This document shows, in pieces, positions 26,091-38,465 of a DNA stretch of 64,000 nt. Positions within the stretch are counted from its first letter, which is position 1; every line of letters begins with the position of its first letter. Below the pieces are notes generated by a model. The model searched no databases. It was not told where the DNA came from and saw only the letters and a list, made by a program, of their open reading frames with translations. Made by a program: the position numbers and the translations under genes. Location of the stretch: assembly GCA_902561155.1 (NCBI GenBank), contig CACEOY010000001.1, positions 1 to 64,000 on the forward strand, written 5' to 3'. Source of the stretch: an uncultured Pelagibacteraceae bacterium (GTDB lineage Bacteria > Pseudomonadota > Alphaproteobacteria > Pelagibacterales > Pelagibacteraceae).

Positions 26091-29000
26091 ATGGAATTAT
26101 CTTTTACTCAAAAGAAAAGTATAAGAAAAAGTTTTGGTAAGCTGAAAGAAGGCTTATCAATACCCAATTTAATCGAAGTTCAAAAAAACTCTTACCAAGA
26201 ATTTTTATCATCGAAAGCTCTAAATGAGCAAATGGATATCCTTTCTAAAGGTATAGATAAAGTCTTTAAAAGTATATTTCCAATTGATGATAACTCAGAC
26301 AAATCTACTCTTGAATATATTTCATACAAATTAGAGAGACCAAAATTTGACGTTTTAGAGTGTAAACAAAGAAGTCTCACGTACTCAGCTTCCTTGAAAG
26401 CTAATTTAAGATTAGTGGTTTATGATATCGACGCTGAAAATAATACAAAACAAATTTTATCTGCAAAGGAACAAGAAGTATTTATAGGAGAACTCCCTTT
26501 GATGACTCCGAGTGGCACTTTCGTTGTTAATGGAGTTGAAAGAGTCGTAGTAAATCAAATGCACAGAAGTCCCGGAGTATTTTTTGATCATGATAAAGGA
26601 AAAACACACTCAAGCGGTAAATTATTATTTAATTGTAGAATAATACCAGGCAGAGGATCTTGGCTTGACTTTGAATTTGATCCTAAAGATATTTTATATT
26701 TTAGAATTGATAGAAAAAAGAAGTTACCAATTACTACAATATTATTTGCCTTAGGCTTAACAAAAGAGAAAATTATAAAAAATTTTTATTCGACAAGTAA
26801 GTATAATTATGATGAAAAAAACAATAAATGGGTGACAACTTTTGATATTCACAACTATAAGAGACCAGTTAAACTAACTTTTGATTTAGTTGATGCAAAA
26901 AATAACAAAAAAGTTTTATCAAAGGGTGAAAAATTAAATTTTATTATTGCTAAAAAATTAGAAGAGAAGAATTTAAAAGAAATATTTGTCACTAATGATG
27001 AATTAATCGGTAAATACACATCAAAAGATTTGGTCGATCAAAATAAAAATATTTTTCTCCCATCAGGATCAGATTTAAATGAGGAGTCAATTGACAAAAT
27101 CAAAAGTGAAAATTTAAAAAATTTGGAATTAGTTAACATAGACCCAATTAATAAAGGGCCTTATTTACTCGAAACCTTAAAAATTGATAAAAATTTGAAT
27201 AAAACTGATGCTTTAAACGATATTTATAAAGTATTAAGACCAGGCGAAGCGCCAACAGTAGAAATTGCTGAGGATGTTTTCAAAAATTTATACTTTAATA
27301 AAGATAGATATGATCTATCAGAAGTAGGTAGAGTAAAATTAAATTCAAAACTAAACTTGGAAAGAGATGTAAAAGATAACACTCTTAATTCAACGGATAT
27401 TATTGCAATTATAAAATTCATGCTCGATCTAAGAGATGGCAAAGGTGAAGTAGATGACATTGATCACTTAGGAAATAGAAGGGTAAGATCGGTTGGTGAA
27501 CTAGTTGAAAATCAATTTAGAATTGGTCTTCTTAGAATGGAGAGAACAGTCAAAGAAAAAATGTCTACTTTTTTAGAAATAGAGTCAGCAATGCCCCAAG
27601 ATTTAATAAATGCCAAACCTATTACAACCTCTTTAAAAGATTTTTTCGCTACATCACAACTCTCACAATTCATGGATCAAACAAATCCATTATCTGAAAT
27701 TACTCACAAAAGAAGAGTTTCTGCATTAGGTCCAGGAGGGCTAACTAGAGAAAGAGCAGGTTTTGAAGTAAGAGATGTTCATCCTACTCACTATGGAAGA
27801 ATATGCCCAATTGAGACACCAGAAGGACCTAATATTGGTCTTATAAATAGTTTAGCTACATATTGTAGAGTAAACAAATTTGGATACATAGAGAGTCCTT
27901 ACAAAAAAGTTTCTAAAGGAAAAGTCACGAACGAAATAAAATATTTGTCAGCAATTGAGGAGGAAAAATATACTATAGCTCAGGCTAATTCTTCTTTAAG
28001 CAAAGACGGATCCTTCGAAGAAGAGCTTGTAGCTTGTAGAAAAAATTTAAATTTTCAGCTATCGAATAAAGACAACATAGATTATATAGATGTATCTCCC
28101 AAACAATTAGTATCTGTGGCTGCTGCTTTGATACCATTTCTTGAGAATGATGATGCTAATAGAGCATTAATGGGATCTAATATGATGAGGCAAGCTGTAC
28201 CTTTATTAAAACCTGAGTCGCCTTTAGTTGGCACAGGAATAGAGTCTGATGTTGCTTTAGACTCGGGTGTCACAATCGTTGCAAAAAGAAGCGGTGTCGT
28301 TGATAAAATTGATGGAAAAAGAATTGTTGTTAAAGCAACAGAAGTTAAAGATTTATCACAATCAGCTGTGGATATTTATAATCTCTCGAAATTTAAAAGA
28401 TCAAATCAAAATACTTGCATAAATCAAAAACCTCTAGTCAAAGTTGGAGATGAGATAAAAAAAGGAGATATTATTGCAGACGGACCAGCTACAAAACTTG
28501 GTGAATTAGCCCTGGGAAAAAATGTTACAGTAGCCTTTATGCCTTGGCAGGGTTACAATTTTGAAGATTCAATTTTAATATCAGAAAGATGTGTAACAGA
28601 TGATGTATTTACATCAATTCATATTGAAGAATACGAGTCTATGGCTCGTGATACAAAGCTTGGAGCTGAAGAAATAACAAGAGATATTCCTAACGTTAGT
28701 GAGGAGAGCTTAAGAAATCTTGATGAGTCCGGAATCGTTTATGTTGGAGCAGAGGTAAAACCTAGCGATATTTTAGTTGGAAAAGTTACTCCAAAAAGTG
28801 AAACCTCTTCGAGTCCTGAGGAAAAACTTTTAAGATCAATTTTTGGTGAAAAAGCTACTGACGTTAGAGACTCTTCTTTAAAATTACCATCTGGTAGTGC
28901 AGGTGTTGTTATTGATGTAAGGGTGTTTAACAGACATGGGATAGAAAAAGATGAAAGATCCATAGCTATTGAAAGATCTGAAATTGAATTAGTTCAAGAA

Positions 29001-30182
29001 GATAGAAAAGTTGAGGAAGAAATTTTAAATAGAAACATCAAATCACGAGCAATAGATTTACTTAAAAATCAATCAATTAGTAAAAATTATAAGGAACTTA
29101 AAGCTGGTCTTACTTTAAATGATAATGACTTAAATAATTTAGGTCTTAAAGATTTATGGAAAATTTCATTTAAAGACGAAAAAATTAATGAAAATATAAT
29201 TAAATTAAAAAATCAATATGAAAACGCTTTAGAAGATATAAACTTAAGATTTGATGACAAGGTAAATAAAATCCAGCAAGGTGATGATTTATTACCTACT
29301 GTTATGAAAGTTGTTAAAGTGTTTGTTGCCGTTAAAAGAAGATTGATGCCAGGAGATAAAATGGCAGGAAGACATGGCAACAAAGGAGTAGTAAGCAAAA
29401 TAGTTCCTGTTGAAGATATGCCATACATGGAAAATGGGAAACCAGTTGATATTGTTTTAAATCCTTTAGGTGTACCTAGTAGAATGAATGTCGGTCAGAT
29501 ACTAGAAACTCATCTTGGATGGTCTTGTTCTGAATTAGGAGATCAAATTAAATCATATTTAAAAGATTTTGAAAATGAATTTGAACAGTTAAAAAGCAAA
29601 CTTAAAGATATTTATGGTAAAGAATATTTTGATGATGTTATTTCAAAATTATCAAAAAAAGAGATATTTGAATTAGTTCAAAATATATCAAATGGGATTC
29701 CAATAGGCACACCTGTTTTTGACGGAGCTTCAACTAAAGATATTACCAAAATGTTAGATTTAGCCAAGCTCCCACCTAGCGGACAAACAAATTTATGGGA
29801 TGGCCGAACAGGCGAGCGATTTGATAGACCGGTTACTGTTGGAACAATTTATATGTTGAAGTTAAATCACCTTGTGGAGGATAAAATACATGCACGATCA
29901 ACAGGTCCTTATAGTTTGGTTACGCAACAACCATTAGGTGGCAAAGCTCAATTAGGAGGACAAAGATTCGGTGAGATGGAAGTTTGGGCCCTAGAAGCTT
30001 ATGGAGCATCATACTCACTTCAAGAAATTTTAACAGTAAAATCAGATGATGTTGCAGGCAGAACCAAGGTTTATGAAACTATAGTAAAAGGAAATAACAA
30101 TTTTGAGTCAGGAGTGCCCGAGTCCTTTAACGTTTTGATTAAAGAAATTAGAGCATTGGGACTAAATATTGAACTGAATTAA
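26091..30182 (+). CDS. rpoB: DNA-directed RNA polymerase subunit beta
   Basis: The beta subunit forms one pincer and much of the active site of RNA polymerase. The 1363-residue protein is full length. The rifampicin-binding region is intact ([18 protein letters not shown]), differing from E. coli at one Asn to Thr position after DQ. The following [19 protein letters not shown] and the C-terminal [10 protein letters not shown] and [17 protein letters not shown] motifs are present. A ribosome site is not obvious before the ATG; the hairpin in the gap ends 11 bases upstream. Confidence 0.99.
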   Translation: MELSFTQKKSIRKSFGKLKEGLSIPNLIEVQKNSYQEFLSSKALNEQMDILSKGIDKVFKSIFPIDDNSDKSTLEYISYKLERPKFDVLECKQRSLTYSASLKANLRLVVYDIDAENNTKQILSAKEQEVFIGELPLMTPSGTFVVNGVERVVVNQMHRSPGVFFDHDKGKTHSSGKLLFNCRIIPGRGSWLDFEFDPKDILYFRIDRKKKLPITTILFALGLTKEKIIKNFYSTSKYNYDEKNNKWVTTFDIHNYKRPVKLTFDLVDAKNNKKVLSKGEKLNFIIAKKLEEKNLKEIFVTNDELIGKYTSKDLVDQNKNIFLPSGSDLNEESIDKIKSENLKNLELVNIDPINKGPYLLETLKIDKNLNKTDALNDIYKVLRPGEAPTVEIAEDVFKNLYFNKDRYDLSEVGRVKLNSKLNLERDVKDNTLNSTDIIAIIKFMLDLRDGKGEVDDIDHLGNRRVRSVGELVENQFRIGLLRMERTVKEKMSTFLEIESAMPQDLINAKPITTSLKDFFATSQLSQFMDQTNPLSEITHKRRVSALGPGGLTRERAGFEVRDVHPTHYGRICPIETPEGPNIGLINSLATYCRVNKFGYIESPYKKVSKGKVTNEIKYLSAIEEEKYTIAQANSSLSKDGSFEEELVACRKNLNFQLSNKDNIDYIDVSPKQLVSVAAALIPFLENDDANRALMGSNMMRQAVPLLKPESPLVGTGIESDVALDSGVTIVAKRSGVVDKIDGKRIVVKATEVKDLSQSAVDIYNLSKFKRSNQNTCINQKPLVKVGDEIKKGDIIADGPATKLGELALGKNVTVAFMPWQGYNFEDSILISERCVTDDVFTSIHIEEYESMARDTKLGAEEITRDIPNVSEESLRNLDESGIVYVGAEVKPSDILVGKVTPKSETSSSPEEKLLRSIFGEKATDVRDSSLKLPSGSAGVVIDVRVFNRHGIEKDERSIAIERSEIELVQEDRKVEEEILNRNIKSRAIDLLKNQSISKNYKELKAGLTLNDNDLNNLGLKDLWKISFKDEKINENIIKLKNQYENALEDINLRFDDKVNKIQQGDDLLPTVMKVVKVFVAVKRRLMPGDKMAGRHGNKGVVSKIVPVEDMPYMENGKPVDIVLNPLGVPSRMNVGQILETHLGWSCSELGDQIKSYLKDFENEFEQLKSKLKDIYGKEYFDDVISKLSKKEIFELVQNISNGIPIGTPVFDGASTKDITKMLDLAKLPPSGQTNLWDGRTGERFDRPVTVGTIYMLKLNHLVEDKIHARSTGPYSLVTQQPLGGKAQLGGQRFGEMEVWALEAYGASYSLQEILTVKSDDVAGRTKVYETIVKGNNNFESGVPESFNVLIKEIRALGLNIELN

Positions 30183-30186
30183 ATGT

Positions 30187-33100
30187 ATGGAAAAAAATTT
30201 AACAAAAAATACAGATAACCGAAATATTTCATCTGAAAATAATTTCGGAAGTATAAAAATTACTTTAGCAAGCCCTGACAAAATTAAATCTTGGTCTTTT
30301 GGTGAAATAAAAAAACCTGAAACAATAAACTATAGAACTTTTAGACCAGAAAAAGATGGTCTTTTTTGTTCAAGAATTTTCGGTCCAGTTAAAGATTATG
30401 AATGTCTTTGTGGGAAATATAAGAGAATGAAATTTAGAGGAATTATTTGTGAAAAATGTGGTGTAGAAGTTACAAAATCCAATGTAAGACGAGAAAGGAT
30501 GGGCCATATAGATTTAGCTTGTCCTGTAGCTCATATATGGTTTTTAAAATCTTTACCAAGCAGAATATCTTTAGCTATAGATATGAAGCTCAAAGAAGTC
30601 GAGAAAGTTTTATATTTTGAAAGTTTTATAGTAATAGAGCCCGGTCTTACTAAATTAAAAAAAGGGCAATTATTAAATGAAGAAGAGCTTATTAAAGCAC
30701 AGGATGAGTTTGGTGAAGATGCTTTTAGTGCTGGAATAGGAGCTGAAGCAGTTAGAGAAATCCTTATTAACCTTGACCTTAAATCTGAACAAAAAAAACT
30801 TAGAGAGTCTTTAAAAGAGGTTAAGTCTAAAGTTACAGAAGAAAGAACAATAAAAAGATTAAAATTAATAGAATCTTTTATTAATTCAGGAAATAAACCT
30901 GAGTGGATGATTTTAACAACTGTTCCTGTAATTCCACCTGAACTGAGACCTCTTGTTCCATTAGATGGTGGGAGATTTGCAACATCCGATTTAAATGACT
31001 TATATAGACGTGTAATTAATAGAAACAACAGACTAAAAAGGCTTTTAGATCTTAAAGCTCCTGACATTATTGTTAGAAATGAAAAAAGGATGTTACAAGA
31101 ATCAGTTGATGCTCTTTTTGACAACGGAAGAAGAGGAAGGGTTATAACTGGAACTGGTAAAAGACCTTTAAAATCTCTTGCAGAGATGTTGAAAGGTAAA
31201 CAAGGAAGATTTAGACAAAATTTATTAGGAAAAAGAGTTGATTACTCTGGAAGATCAGTAATTGTCGTGGGGCCAGAACTTAAACTGCATCAGTGTGGAT
31301 TACCAAAAAAAATGGCTTTGGAACTCTTCAAGCCTTTTTTGTATGCTAGATTAGATAAACTGGGTTTAGCTACCACAATTAAACAGGCCAAAAGGTTGGT
31401 TGAAAAAGAAAAAAGTGAGGTGTGGGATGCTTTAGAACATATTATAAGAGAACATCCAGTTTTATTAAATAGAGCGCCAACTTTACATAGACTGGGAGTA
31501 CAAGCATTCGAAGCTAAACTAATCGAGGGGAATGCTATAGAACTTCACCCATTAGTTTGCGCAGCTTTTAATGCTGATTTCGATGGCGACCAAATGGCCG
31601 TACACATTCCATTAAGTCTTGAGGCACAATTAGAAGCAAGAGTTCTTATGATGTCAACAAATAATATATTAAGCCCATCAAATGGGAAGCCAATCATAGT
31701 GCCCAGCCAAGATATAGTACTTGGTATTTATTATTTATCTCAAGCTTCCAAATCAGAAAAACCAAAGGGAATATTTTCTAATATTGACGAAATTGAACAA
31801 GCTTTAGAAAATAAATCAATAAGTCTTCATACTAAAATAATTTCAATATTTGAAACTGTCGATCAAAATAATAAAGTAATTAGGCAAAAATATACCAGTA
31901 CAGCTGGAAGATTTTTATTGGCAAATTTATTACCAAAAAACCCTAATATAAAGTTTACTTTAGTAGATAGATTATTAACAAAAAAAAATGTTTCTGAAGT
32001 AATAGATACTATTTTTAGATTTTGCGGACAAAAAGAAACAGTTATTTTTTGCGATAAAATAAAAACTCTGGGATTTAAACACGCTTTTAAAGCAGGAATT
32101 TCATTTGGAAAAGATGATTTAATAATACCTAAAACAAAAGAAAATTTAATTAATGAAACAAAAAAGAAAATAGAGGATTATGAGAAGCAATACTCAGACG
32201 GATTAATAACAAGAGGAGAAAAATACAATAAAGTAGTAGATATATGGTCTAAATGTACTGATACAGTAGCCAATGAAATGATGAAAGAAATCTCCTCTGC
32301 AGAAAAGGTTTATGAGAATGATAGAATTGAAACTAATTCAGTTTATATGATGGCAGACTCTGGTGCTCGGGGTTCTCAAGCTCAAATGAAGCAGCTAGCT
32401 GGAATGAGAGGATTAATTGCGAAACCATCGGGAGAAATAATAGAAACCCCAATTATATCAAACTTTAAAGAGGGCTTATCAGTTTTAGAATATTTTAATT
32501 CGACCCATGGTGCAAGAAAAGGATTGGCAGATACCGCTTTAAAAACTGCTAACTCTGGTTATTTAACTAGAAGATTATGCGACGTAGCACAAGATGTTCA
32601 AATCACAAAAAAAGATTGTGATTGTAAAACTCGATCATCAGTCACTATCTCAGAGATTATAGAAGGTGGAAATATTTTAGTAAGTTTATCTGAGCGAATT
32701 TTAGGAAGAGTTATTGCAGAAAATATTAAAAATCCAGTAACTGGTGAAGTTATTATCAAAAAAGAAAAACTAATTGATGAATTTGACTGTGAAAAGATAG
32801 ATGCCGCAGGAGTGAAATCTGTAAACGTTTATTCAGTAATAACATGCGGTTCCACTAAAGGTGTTTGCGCTATGAGTTACGGAAGAGATCTTGCTAGAGG
32901 AAAATTAGTAAGTGTTGGTGAAGCAATTGGAATGATAGCAGCACAATCAATTGGAGAGCCAGGTACTCAACTTACAATGAGAACTTTCCACGTAGGAGGC
33001 ACAGCTCAAATTAAAGAAGAGTCTCAAATAATATCACAAACTAAAGGAAAACTTAAAATTATAAATAAAAATCTTATTGAGGATTCTAAAAAAAACATGA

Positions 33101-34359
33101 TTGTAATGGGAAGAAATACACAACTAAGTATAGAAGATGAAAATAATAGACAGCTTGCCATTTACAAAGTTAATTATGGATCAAAACTTTATTTTAAGGA
33201 CGGAGATAATATTGAAAAAGGTAAAAAAATTGCTGAGTGGGATCCATACACATTACCAGTAATTGCTGAAACTTCTGGAATTGTAAATTATATGGATTTA
33301 GTGGAAGGCACTTCAATAACTGAAACATTAGATGATGCAACGGGTATATCATCTAAATCAGTGACTGATTGGAAATCAGTAAGCAAAAATTCAGAATTGA
33401 AACCTAGACTTACTTTAAGATCTGACAAAGGAGAAATTATCAAAAAAGCAGATGGTAATGAAGCCAGATATTATTTAGTTCCTGACACTATTTTATCAGT
33501 TAAAGATGGACAAAAAATATCAGCCGGCGATGTGCTAGCAAGACTTCCAAAAGAAACTTCAAAAACAAAAGATATTACAGGTGGTTTGCCACGTGTGGCA
33601 GAACTTTTTGAAGCTAGAAGACCTAAGGATAGTGCTATCATAGCAGAAAATGATGGGGTTATAGAATTTGGTAAAGAAGTAAGAGGAAAACAAAAAATAT
33701 CTATAGTTTCCACAAAAGGTGAAACATCAAATTATTTAATACCAAAAGGAAAACATGTTAATTTTAATCAAGGTGAAAAAATTAAAAAAGGCGAGTATTT
33801 ACTTGATGGTAGTCCTGCTCCGCATGATATTTTAAGAATATTGGGAGTTGAAAAACTAACTGAGTATTTTGTAAGTGAAGTTCAAGAGGTTTATAGATTA
33901 CAAGGGGTTGTTATCAATGATAAACATATAGAAACTATAGTTAGACAAATGCTTAAAAAGGTAGAGGTCAAAGATCCTGGAGACTCCGAATTATTACTTG
34001 GAGAAATTATAGACTTTAACGATATCAAAACAATAAATGAAAAATTATCAAATGATAAGAAAAAACAGGTATCATTTGAAAGAGTTTTATTAGGTATCAC
34101 AAAAGCATCTCTACAAACAAATTCTTTTATATCAGCAGCATCTTTTCAAGAAACTACAAGAGTATTAACAGATGCTTCAATTAAAGGAAAAATTGATAAT
34201 CTTGAAGGTTTAAAAGAAAACGTTATTGTAGGAAGGTTAGTTCCTGCGGGAACAGGATTAACAAAAATGGGATGGGACAAGGAAGCTCAAAAAGAAGACA
34301 AGCTTAGATTGGAAGAATTAAAAAAAGAAGAGCAAGAAAACGCCTCTGCGGCCGAATAA
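30187..34359 (+). CDS. rpoC: DNA-directed RNA polymerase subunit beta'
   Basis: The beta' subunit carries the catalytic magnesium site. The 1390-residue protein has the N-terminal zinc site (CLCGKY...CEKCGVEV), the active-site motif [12 protein letters not shown], the second zinc site (CDCKTR and [13 protein letters not shown]), and the trigger-loop region [16 protein letters not shown]. The gap from rpoB is 4 bases. About 160 non-coding bases follow before rpsL, with a promoter-like sequence and leader hairpins. Confidence 0.99.
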   Translation: MEKNLTKNTDNRNISSENNFGSIKITLASPDKIKSWSFGEIKKPETINYRTFRPEKDGLFCSRIFGPVKDYECLCGKYKRMKFRGIICEKCGVEVTKSNVRRERMGHIDLACPVAHIWFLKSLPSRISLAIDMKLKEVEKVLYFESFIVIEPGLTKLKKGQLLNEEELIKAQDEFGEDAFSAGIGAEAVREILINLDLKSEQKKLRESLKEVKSKVTEERTIKRLKLIESFINSGNKPEWMILTTVPVIPPELRPLVPLDGGRFATSDLNDLYRRVINRNNRLKRLLDLKAPDIIVRNEKRMLQESVDALFDNGRRGRVITGTGKRPLKSLAEMLKGKQGRFRQNLLGKRVDYSGRSVIVVGPELKLHQCGLPKKMALELFKPFLYARLDKLGLATTIKQAKRLVEKEKSEVWDALEHIIREHPVLLNRAPTLHRLGVQAFEAKLIEGNAIELHPLVCAAFNADFDGDQMAVHIPLSLEAQLEARVLMMSTNNILSPSNGKPIIVPSQDIVLGIYYLSQASKSEKPKGIFSNIDEIEQALENKSISLHTKIISIFETVDQNNKVIRQKYTSTAGRFLLANLLPKNPNIKFTLVDRLLTKKNVSEVIDTIFRFCGQKETVIFCDKIKTLGFKHAFKAGISFGKDDLIIPKTKENLINETKKKIEDYEKQYSDGLITRGEKYNKVVDIWSKCTDTVANEMMKEISSAEKVYENDRIETNSVYMMADSGARGSQAQMKQLAGMRGLIAKPSGEIIETPIISNFKEGLSVLEYFNSTHGARKGLADTALKTANSGYLTRRLCDVAQDVQITKKDCDCKTRSSVTISEIIEGGNILVSLSERILGRVIAENIKNPVTGEVIIKKEKLIDEFDCEKIDAAGVKSVNVYSVITCGSTKGVCAMSYGRDLARGKLVSVGEAIGMIAAQSIGEPGTQLTMRTFHVGGTAQIKEESQIISQTKGKLKIINKNLIEDSKKNMIVMGRNTQLSIEDENNRQLAIYKVNYGSKLYFKDGDNIEKGKKIAEWDPYTLPVIAETSGIVNYMDLVEGTSITETLDDATGISSKSVTDWKSVSKNSELKPRLTLRSDKGEIIKKADGNEARYYLVPDTILSVKDGQKISAGDVLARLPKETSKTKDITGGLPRVAELFEARRPKDSAIIAENDGVIEFGKEVRGKQKISIVSTKGETSNYLIPKGKHVNFNQGEKIKKGEYLLDGSPAPHDILRILGVEKLTEYFVSEVQEVYRLQGVVINDKHIETIVRQMLKKVEVKDPGDSELLLGEIIDFNDIKTINEKLSNDKKKQVSFERVLLGITKASLQTNSFISAASFQETTRVLTDASIKGKIDNLEGLKENVIVGRLVPAGTGLTKMGWDKEAQKEDKLRLEELKKEEQENASAAE

Positions 34360-34394
34360 ATCGTTATTTTAACTCATTATATAGCCAAAAATCG

Positions 34395-34422
34395 TTGACT
34401 TTTCTAACTTCGATGCTAGTTT
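34395..34422 (+). promoter_or_regulatory. Candidate promoter for the rpsL-rpsG-fusA and S10 run
   Basis: TTGACT (34395-34400) and an extended -10, TGC then TAGTTT (34417-34422), are 16 bases apart, predicting a start near 34429. A 9-bp inverted repeat (TTCTAACTT at 34402-34410, AAGTTAGAA at 34436-34444) brackets the -10 box. This is the largest gap between rpoC and rpsM, so a promoter is expected here. Confidence 0.55.
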
Positions 34423-34428
34423 AGCGCA

Positions 34429-34519
34429 ATTTTGAAAGTTAGAAGTAAGGTCGAATTTAACCTTAAACACTAACAATGATCTAAAAGGCTATCCTTTCTT
34501 TTGCTTCAAAATACAAATT
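34429..34519 (+). promoter_or_regulatory. Possible structured leader of rpsL
   Basis: The presumed leader holds two small hairpins: TAAGGT/ACCTTA (34446-34451 with 34460-34465) and AAAGG/CCTTT (34484-34488 with 34493-34497, loop CTAT). The second is followed by CTTTTG. The first hairpin's CCTTA arm could instead pair with the second's AAGG, so the two forms could exclude one another. Stems are short; this is a candidate attenuator or ribosomal-protein binding site, not an established one. Confidence 0.35.
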
Positions 34520-34891
34520 ATGCCGACTATAAACCAGTTAATTAAAAAAGGTAGAGTTAAACCTTTGATCAGGAACAAAGTTCCAGCTTTACAAAAACAA
34601 CCATTAAAAAGGGGTGTTTGTGTAAAAGTCTATACGACTACTCCAAAAAAACCTAATTCAGCATTAAGAAAAGTTGCAAGAGTAAGACTTTCTAACGGAT
34701 TTGAAGTTACAGCATATATTCCTGGTGAAGGACATAATTTACAAGAACACTCTGTCGTTATGATAAGAGGAGGAAGGGTAAAAGATTTACCTGGAGTGAG
34801 ATATCATATTCTGAGAGGAAATCTTGATACCCAAGGTGTAGCTAATAGAAAAAAAAGACGTTCGCTATACGGAACTAAAAAACCTAAATAA
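34520..34891 (+). CDS. rpsL: 30S ribosomal protein S12
   Basis: S12 lies at the decoding centre and tunes accuracy. The 123-residue protein has [18 protein letters not shown] and [17 protein letters not shown], with wild-type lysines at both places where streptomycin resistance usually arises. It starts the rpsL-rpsG-fusA operon after the 160-base gap behind rpoC. rpsG follows after 4 bases. Confidence 0.99.
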   Translation: MPTINQLIKKGRVKPLIRNKVPALQKQPLKRGVCVKVYTTTPKKPNSALRKVARVRLSNGFEVTAYIPGEGHNLQEHSVVMIRGGRVKDLPGVRYHILRGNLDTQGVANRKKRRSLYGTKKPK

Positions 34892-34895
34892 TACC

Positions 34896-35366
34896 ATGTC
34901 AAGAAAAAGAAAAGCACCAGTTAGAAAGATATATCCTGATCCAAAATATAGATCAGTAATAATTTCAAAATTTATAAATTCTATTATGTATGATGGTAAA
35001 AGATCAACAGCAGAAAAAATTTTGTACGATGCATTAGACAAAATCAAACAAAAAGGGAAAGAAGATCCAATTAAAGTATTTAATAGTGCCATCAGTAACG
35101 TCAAACCAAACTTAGAAGTAAGATCTAGACGAGTTGGAGGTGCTACTTACCAAGTACCTGTAGAAGTTAAGGCTAATAGAGGACAGGCATTGGCTTTAAG
35201 ATGGATAATAGATGCTACAAGAAAAAGGAAAAATAAAACAATGTCAGAAAAATTATACTATGAAATACTCGATGCATCACAGAACAAAGGTTCAGCAATT
35301 AAAAAGAGAGAGGACACACATAAAATGGCGGAGTCTAATAAAGCGTTCGCTCACTTCAGGTGGTAA
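34896..35366 (+). CDS. rpsG: 30S ribosomal protein S7
   Basis: S7 nucleates assembly of the 30S head and contacts the E-site tRNA. The 156-residue protein has the signature [20 protein letters not shown] and [11 protein letters not shown], ending HFRW. In E. coli S7 represses the str operon by binding the rpsL-rpsG gap; here that gap is only 4 bases, so any such control would have to use another site, such as the rpsL leader. Confidence 0.99.
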   Translation: MSRKRKAPVRKIYPDPKYRSVIISKFINSIMYDGKRSTAEKILYDALDKIKQKGKEDPIKVFNSAISNVKPNLEVRSRRVGGATYQVPVEVKANRGQALALRWIIDATRKRKNKTMSEKLYYEILDASQNKGSAIKKREDTHKMAESNKAFAHFRW

Positions 35367-35369
35367 AAA

Positions 35370-37445
35370 ATGTCAAAAAAATATTCTTTAGATAAATATC
35401 GAAATATAGGAATCATGGCGCATATCGATGCAGGTAAAACTACAACGACCGAAAGAATTTTATATTATACTGGAAAAAGTCATAAAATAGGAGAAGTACA
35501 TGATGGTGCTGCCACTATGGATTGGATGGAACAAGAACAAGAACGAGGAATAACAATAACTTCTGCCGCAACTACCTGTTTTTGGAGAGATCACAGGATT
35601 AATATTATAGATACACCAGGACACGTTGATTTTACTATTGAGGTAGAAAGATCTTTGAAAGTTCTTGATGGAGCAGTAGCAGTATTTGATGGAGTTGCAG
35701 GTGTAGAACCTCAATCAGAAACAGTCTGGAGACAAGCCGATAAATATAAAGTTCCAAGAATATGTTTTGTAAATAAACTAGATAGAACCGGAGCTGATTT
35801 TTTCAGATGTGTAGATATGATTAAAGACCGACTTGGAGCAAAACCTCTAGTACTTCAAATTCCTGTAGGTATGGAAGCAGATCTAAAAGGAATTGTAGAT
35901 TTAGTAAAAATGAAAGCAATTATCTGGCAAAATGAGGATTTAGGTGCAAAATTTGATTTAGTAGATATACCAGAAGATCTTAAAGAAAAAGCATCTCAAT
36001 ATAGAAAAGAATTAGTTGAGACTGCCGTGGAGGAAGATGAAAAATTAATGGAAGATTATTTGAATGGAAAAGAACCTTCAGAACAAGACCTTGTTAAATG
36101 TATAAGGAAGGGTACTCTTGAATTTAATTTTGTACCAATTACAACAGGTTCCGCTTTTAAAAATAAAGGCGTTCAACCTTTATTAGATGCAGTTATAGAT
36201 TATTTACCAAGTCCTCAAGACCTAAAATCGATCGAAGGTACTAAACTTGGCTCTGACGAGAAAGTTCAAATGAAATTTGCTGATAATGAACCTTTTTCTG
36301 GCTTAGCTTTTAAAGTCGCTAACGACCCTTTCGTAGGGTCTTTAACATTTGTGAGAATTTATTCAGGAACATTAAAATCTGGAACATCAGTTTATAATTC
36401 CTCAAAAGAAAAATCTGAGAGAGTTGGAAGAATGCTTTTAATGCATGCTAACAGCAGAGAGGATATTAAAGAGGCTACAGCTGGAGATATAGTTGCCTTA
36501 GCTGGTTTAAAATACACTATTACTGGACACACTTTATGTGAAGAAGACAAACCGGTGTTACTTGAACCAATGGAATTTCCTGACCCAGTAATAGAAATTG
36601 CAGTTGAACCAAAAACTAAAGCCGATCAGGAGAAAATGGGAGAAGCTTTAGGTAGATTAGCTAAAGAAGATCCTTCATTTAGAGTAACATCAGATGAAGA
36701 GTCAGGACAAACAATAATTAAAGGGATGGGAGAGCTTCACTTGGATATAATTGTTGATAGAATGAAAAGAGAATTCAAAGTAGAGGCAAATATTGGAGCT
36801 CCTCAAGTAGCTTATAGGGAAACGATACTTGGCTCATCAGAAGTTACTTATATTCATAAAAAGCAAAGTGGCGGCGCAGGCCAATTTGCAAAAGTCACTT
36901 TACTAGTTGAGCCTTTAGAACCAGGTAAAGGAAGAGAGGTTGAAAATAAAATTAAAGGTGGAGCGATCCCTAAAGAATTTATTCCTGGAGTAGAAAAAGG
37001 AGTCGAAAGTGTAGCTGATAGTGGAATTTTAGCTGGTTTTCCAATGATAGATTACAAAGTCACAATTTTAGATGGATTACACCATGATGTTGATTCAAGC
37101 GTTTTAGCTTTTGAAATTGCCAGCAGAATGTGTTTTAGAGACGCTTGTACTAAAGCACAGTTAAAATTATTAGAACCTATAATGAAAGTTGAAGTGGTAA
37201 CACCTGAAGATTTTATGGGTGATGTAATTGGAGATCTTAATAGTCGAAGAGGTCAAGTTGGTTCAACAGAACCTAGGGGTAACGCAACTGCTATACAAGC
37301 TGCCGTACCTCTTGCAAACATGTTTGGATACATAAACAATTTGAGATCCTCAACACAAGGAAGAGCACAATACACAATGCAATTTAGTCATTACGATAAG
37401 GTGCCACAAAACGTTCAGGATGAGGTAACAAAAAAATTAGCATAA
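35370..37445 (+). CDS. fusA: Elongation factor G
   Basis: EF-G drives translocation by GTP hydrolysis. The 691-residue protein shows G1 [16 protein letters not shown]2/G3 [12 protein letters not shown] and [13 protein letters not shown]4 NKLD, and domain IV with [11 protein letters not shown]. It is followed after one base by rpsJ. The tuf gene that commonly separates fusA and rpsJ in bacteria is not here, so the str and S10 operons are directly fused. Confidence 0.99.
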   Translation: MSKKYSLDKYRNIGIMAHIDAGKTTTTERILYYTGKSHKIGEVHDGAATMDWMEQEQERGITITSAATTCFWRDHRINIIDTPGHVDFTIEVERSLKVLDGAVAVFDGVAGVEPQSETVWRQADKYKVPRICFVNKLDRTGADFFRCVDMIKDRLGAKPLVLQIPVGMEADLKGIVDLVKMKAIIWQNEDLGAKFDLVDIPEDLKEKASQYRKELVETAVEEDEKLMEDYLNGKEPSEQDLVKCIRKGTLEFNFVPITTGSAFKNKGVQPLLDAVIDYLPSPQDLKSIEGTKLGSDEKVQMKFADNEPFSGLAFKVANDPFVGSLTFVRIYSGTLKSGTSVYNSSKEKSERVGRMLLMHANSREDIKEATAGDIVALAGLKYTITGHTLCEEDKPVLLEPMEFPDPVIEIAVEPKTKADQEKMGEALGRLAKEDPSFRVTSDEESGQTIIKGMGELHLDIIVDRMKREFKVEANIGAPQVAYRETILGSSEVTYIHKKQSGGAGQFAKVTLLVEPLEPGKGREVENKIKGGAIPKEFIPGVEKGVESVADSGILAGFPMIDYKVTILDGLHHDVDSSVLAFEIASRMCFRDACTKAQLKLLEPIMKVEVVTPEDFMGDVIGDLNSRRGQVGSTEPRGNATAIQAAVPLANMFGYINNLRSSTQGRAQYTMQFSHYDKVPQNVQDEVTKKLA

Positions 37446-37446
37446 C

Positions 37447-37755
37447 ATGGAAAATCAAAATATCAGAATACATTTAAAAGCTTACGATAATAAAATCCTA
37501 GATCTTTCTACGGAAGAAATTGTGAACACAGCTAAAAGAACAGGAGCTCAAGTAAAGGGTCCTATACCTTTGCCAACAAGAATTGAAAGGTATACAGTCT
37601 TGAGATCTCCTCATATAGACAAAAAAAGTAGAGAGCAATTTGAGTCTAGAACTCACAAAAGATTAATAGACATAATTGAACCAACACCTCAAACTGTAGA
37701 AGCACTTATGAAATTAGATTTAGCTTCGGGTGTAGACATAGAAATAAAAATATAA
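37447..37755 (+). CDS. rpsJ: 30S ribosomal protein S10
   Basis: S10 is a 30S head protein that also acts with NusB in antitermination. The 102-residue protein has the NusB/ribosome surface [14 protein letters not shown] and [27 protein letters not shown]. It is the first gene of the S10 operon, one base after fusA, with no promoter visible in the junction. Confidence 0.99.
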   Translation: MENQNIRIHLKAYDNKILDLSTEEIVNTAKRTGAQVKGPIPLPTRIERYTVLRSPHIDKKSREQFESRTHKRLIDIIEPTPQTVEALMKLDLASGVDIEIKI

Positions 37756-37757
37756 TT

Positions 37758-38465
37758 ATGAGCATTGGATTAATAGGAACTAAATTAGGCATGACCAGAG
37801 AATTTATACAATCTGGTCAATCTGTACCTGTTACTGTCATAAAAATAGAAACCGGGCGTGTGATTGATATTATTGAAAGTGATAAAAGAGGATACTCAGC
37901 AGTGAAAATAGGTTATTACAAAACAAAAAACTCTAAACTAACAAAGCAAATGAGAGGTTTTTTTACAAAAAAAAATACTGAACCTAAAAGAATTTTAAAA
38001 GAATACAGAGTAGATAATACTGAAAATTACAAAGCTGGAAACGAATTAGGTTTGGAACTTCTAAAAGACAAGAAGTTTGTCGATGTAAAATCAAAAACTA
38101 TTGGTAAAGGATTTGCAGGTGCTATGAAGAGATGGAATTTTGGTGGATTGAGAGCTTCTCATGGTGTCTCAGTATCACATAGAGCACATGGTTCCACTGG
38201 TCAAAATCAAGATCCTGGAAAGGTATTTAAAGGGAAAAAGATGGCAGGCCATATGGGAGACAAATTTAGAACGATGTTAAATCTTGAAATAATAAAATCA
38301 GATCCAGAAAATAATTTACTTTATCTAAAAGGCTCTATTCCTGGAGGAAAAAACTCAACAGTTTATTTAAGGGAGTCGATAAAAGATGTGAGAAGAAAAA
38401 CAACATTAGAAAAGTATAATGAAAAAATTAAAAAATCTGAAGCAGCGAAAGGCAAAAAGAAATAA
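37758..38465 (+). CDS. rplC: 50S ribosomal protein L3
   Basis: L3 starts 50S assembly and reaches into the peptidyl-transferase centre. The 235-residue protein has the N-terminal GLIGTKLGMTREF, the long loop with HGVSVSHRAHGSTGQNQDPG and GKKMAGHMGD, and a Lys-rich tail (about 15 residues) beyond the usual end. rplD starts on the next base after the stop. Confidence 0.98.
   Translation: MSIGLIGTKLGMTREFIQSGQSVPVTVIKIETGRVIDIIESDKRGYSAVKIGYYKTKNSKLTKQMRGFFTKKNTEPKRILKEYRVDNTENYKAGNELGLELLKDKKFVDVKSKTIGKGFAGAMKRWNFGGLRASHGVSVSHRAHGSTGQNQDPGKVFKGKKMAGHMGDKFRTMLNLEIIKSDPENNLLYLKGSIPGGKNSTVYLRESIKDVRRKTTLEKYNEKIKKSEAAKGKKK

Noticed and set aside
26597-27750. The single substitution (Asn to Thr) in the rifampicin region of rpoB as a resistance mark.
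   Set aside because: The position is variable among species, and all strongly resistance-linked residues seen are wild type.
37446-37447. A missing or deleted tuf between fusA and rpsJ as a defect.
   Set aside because: A complete tuf lies at 22.0 kb beside the tRNA genes; a single tuf copy is common in reduced genomes.
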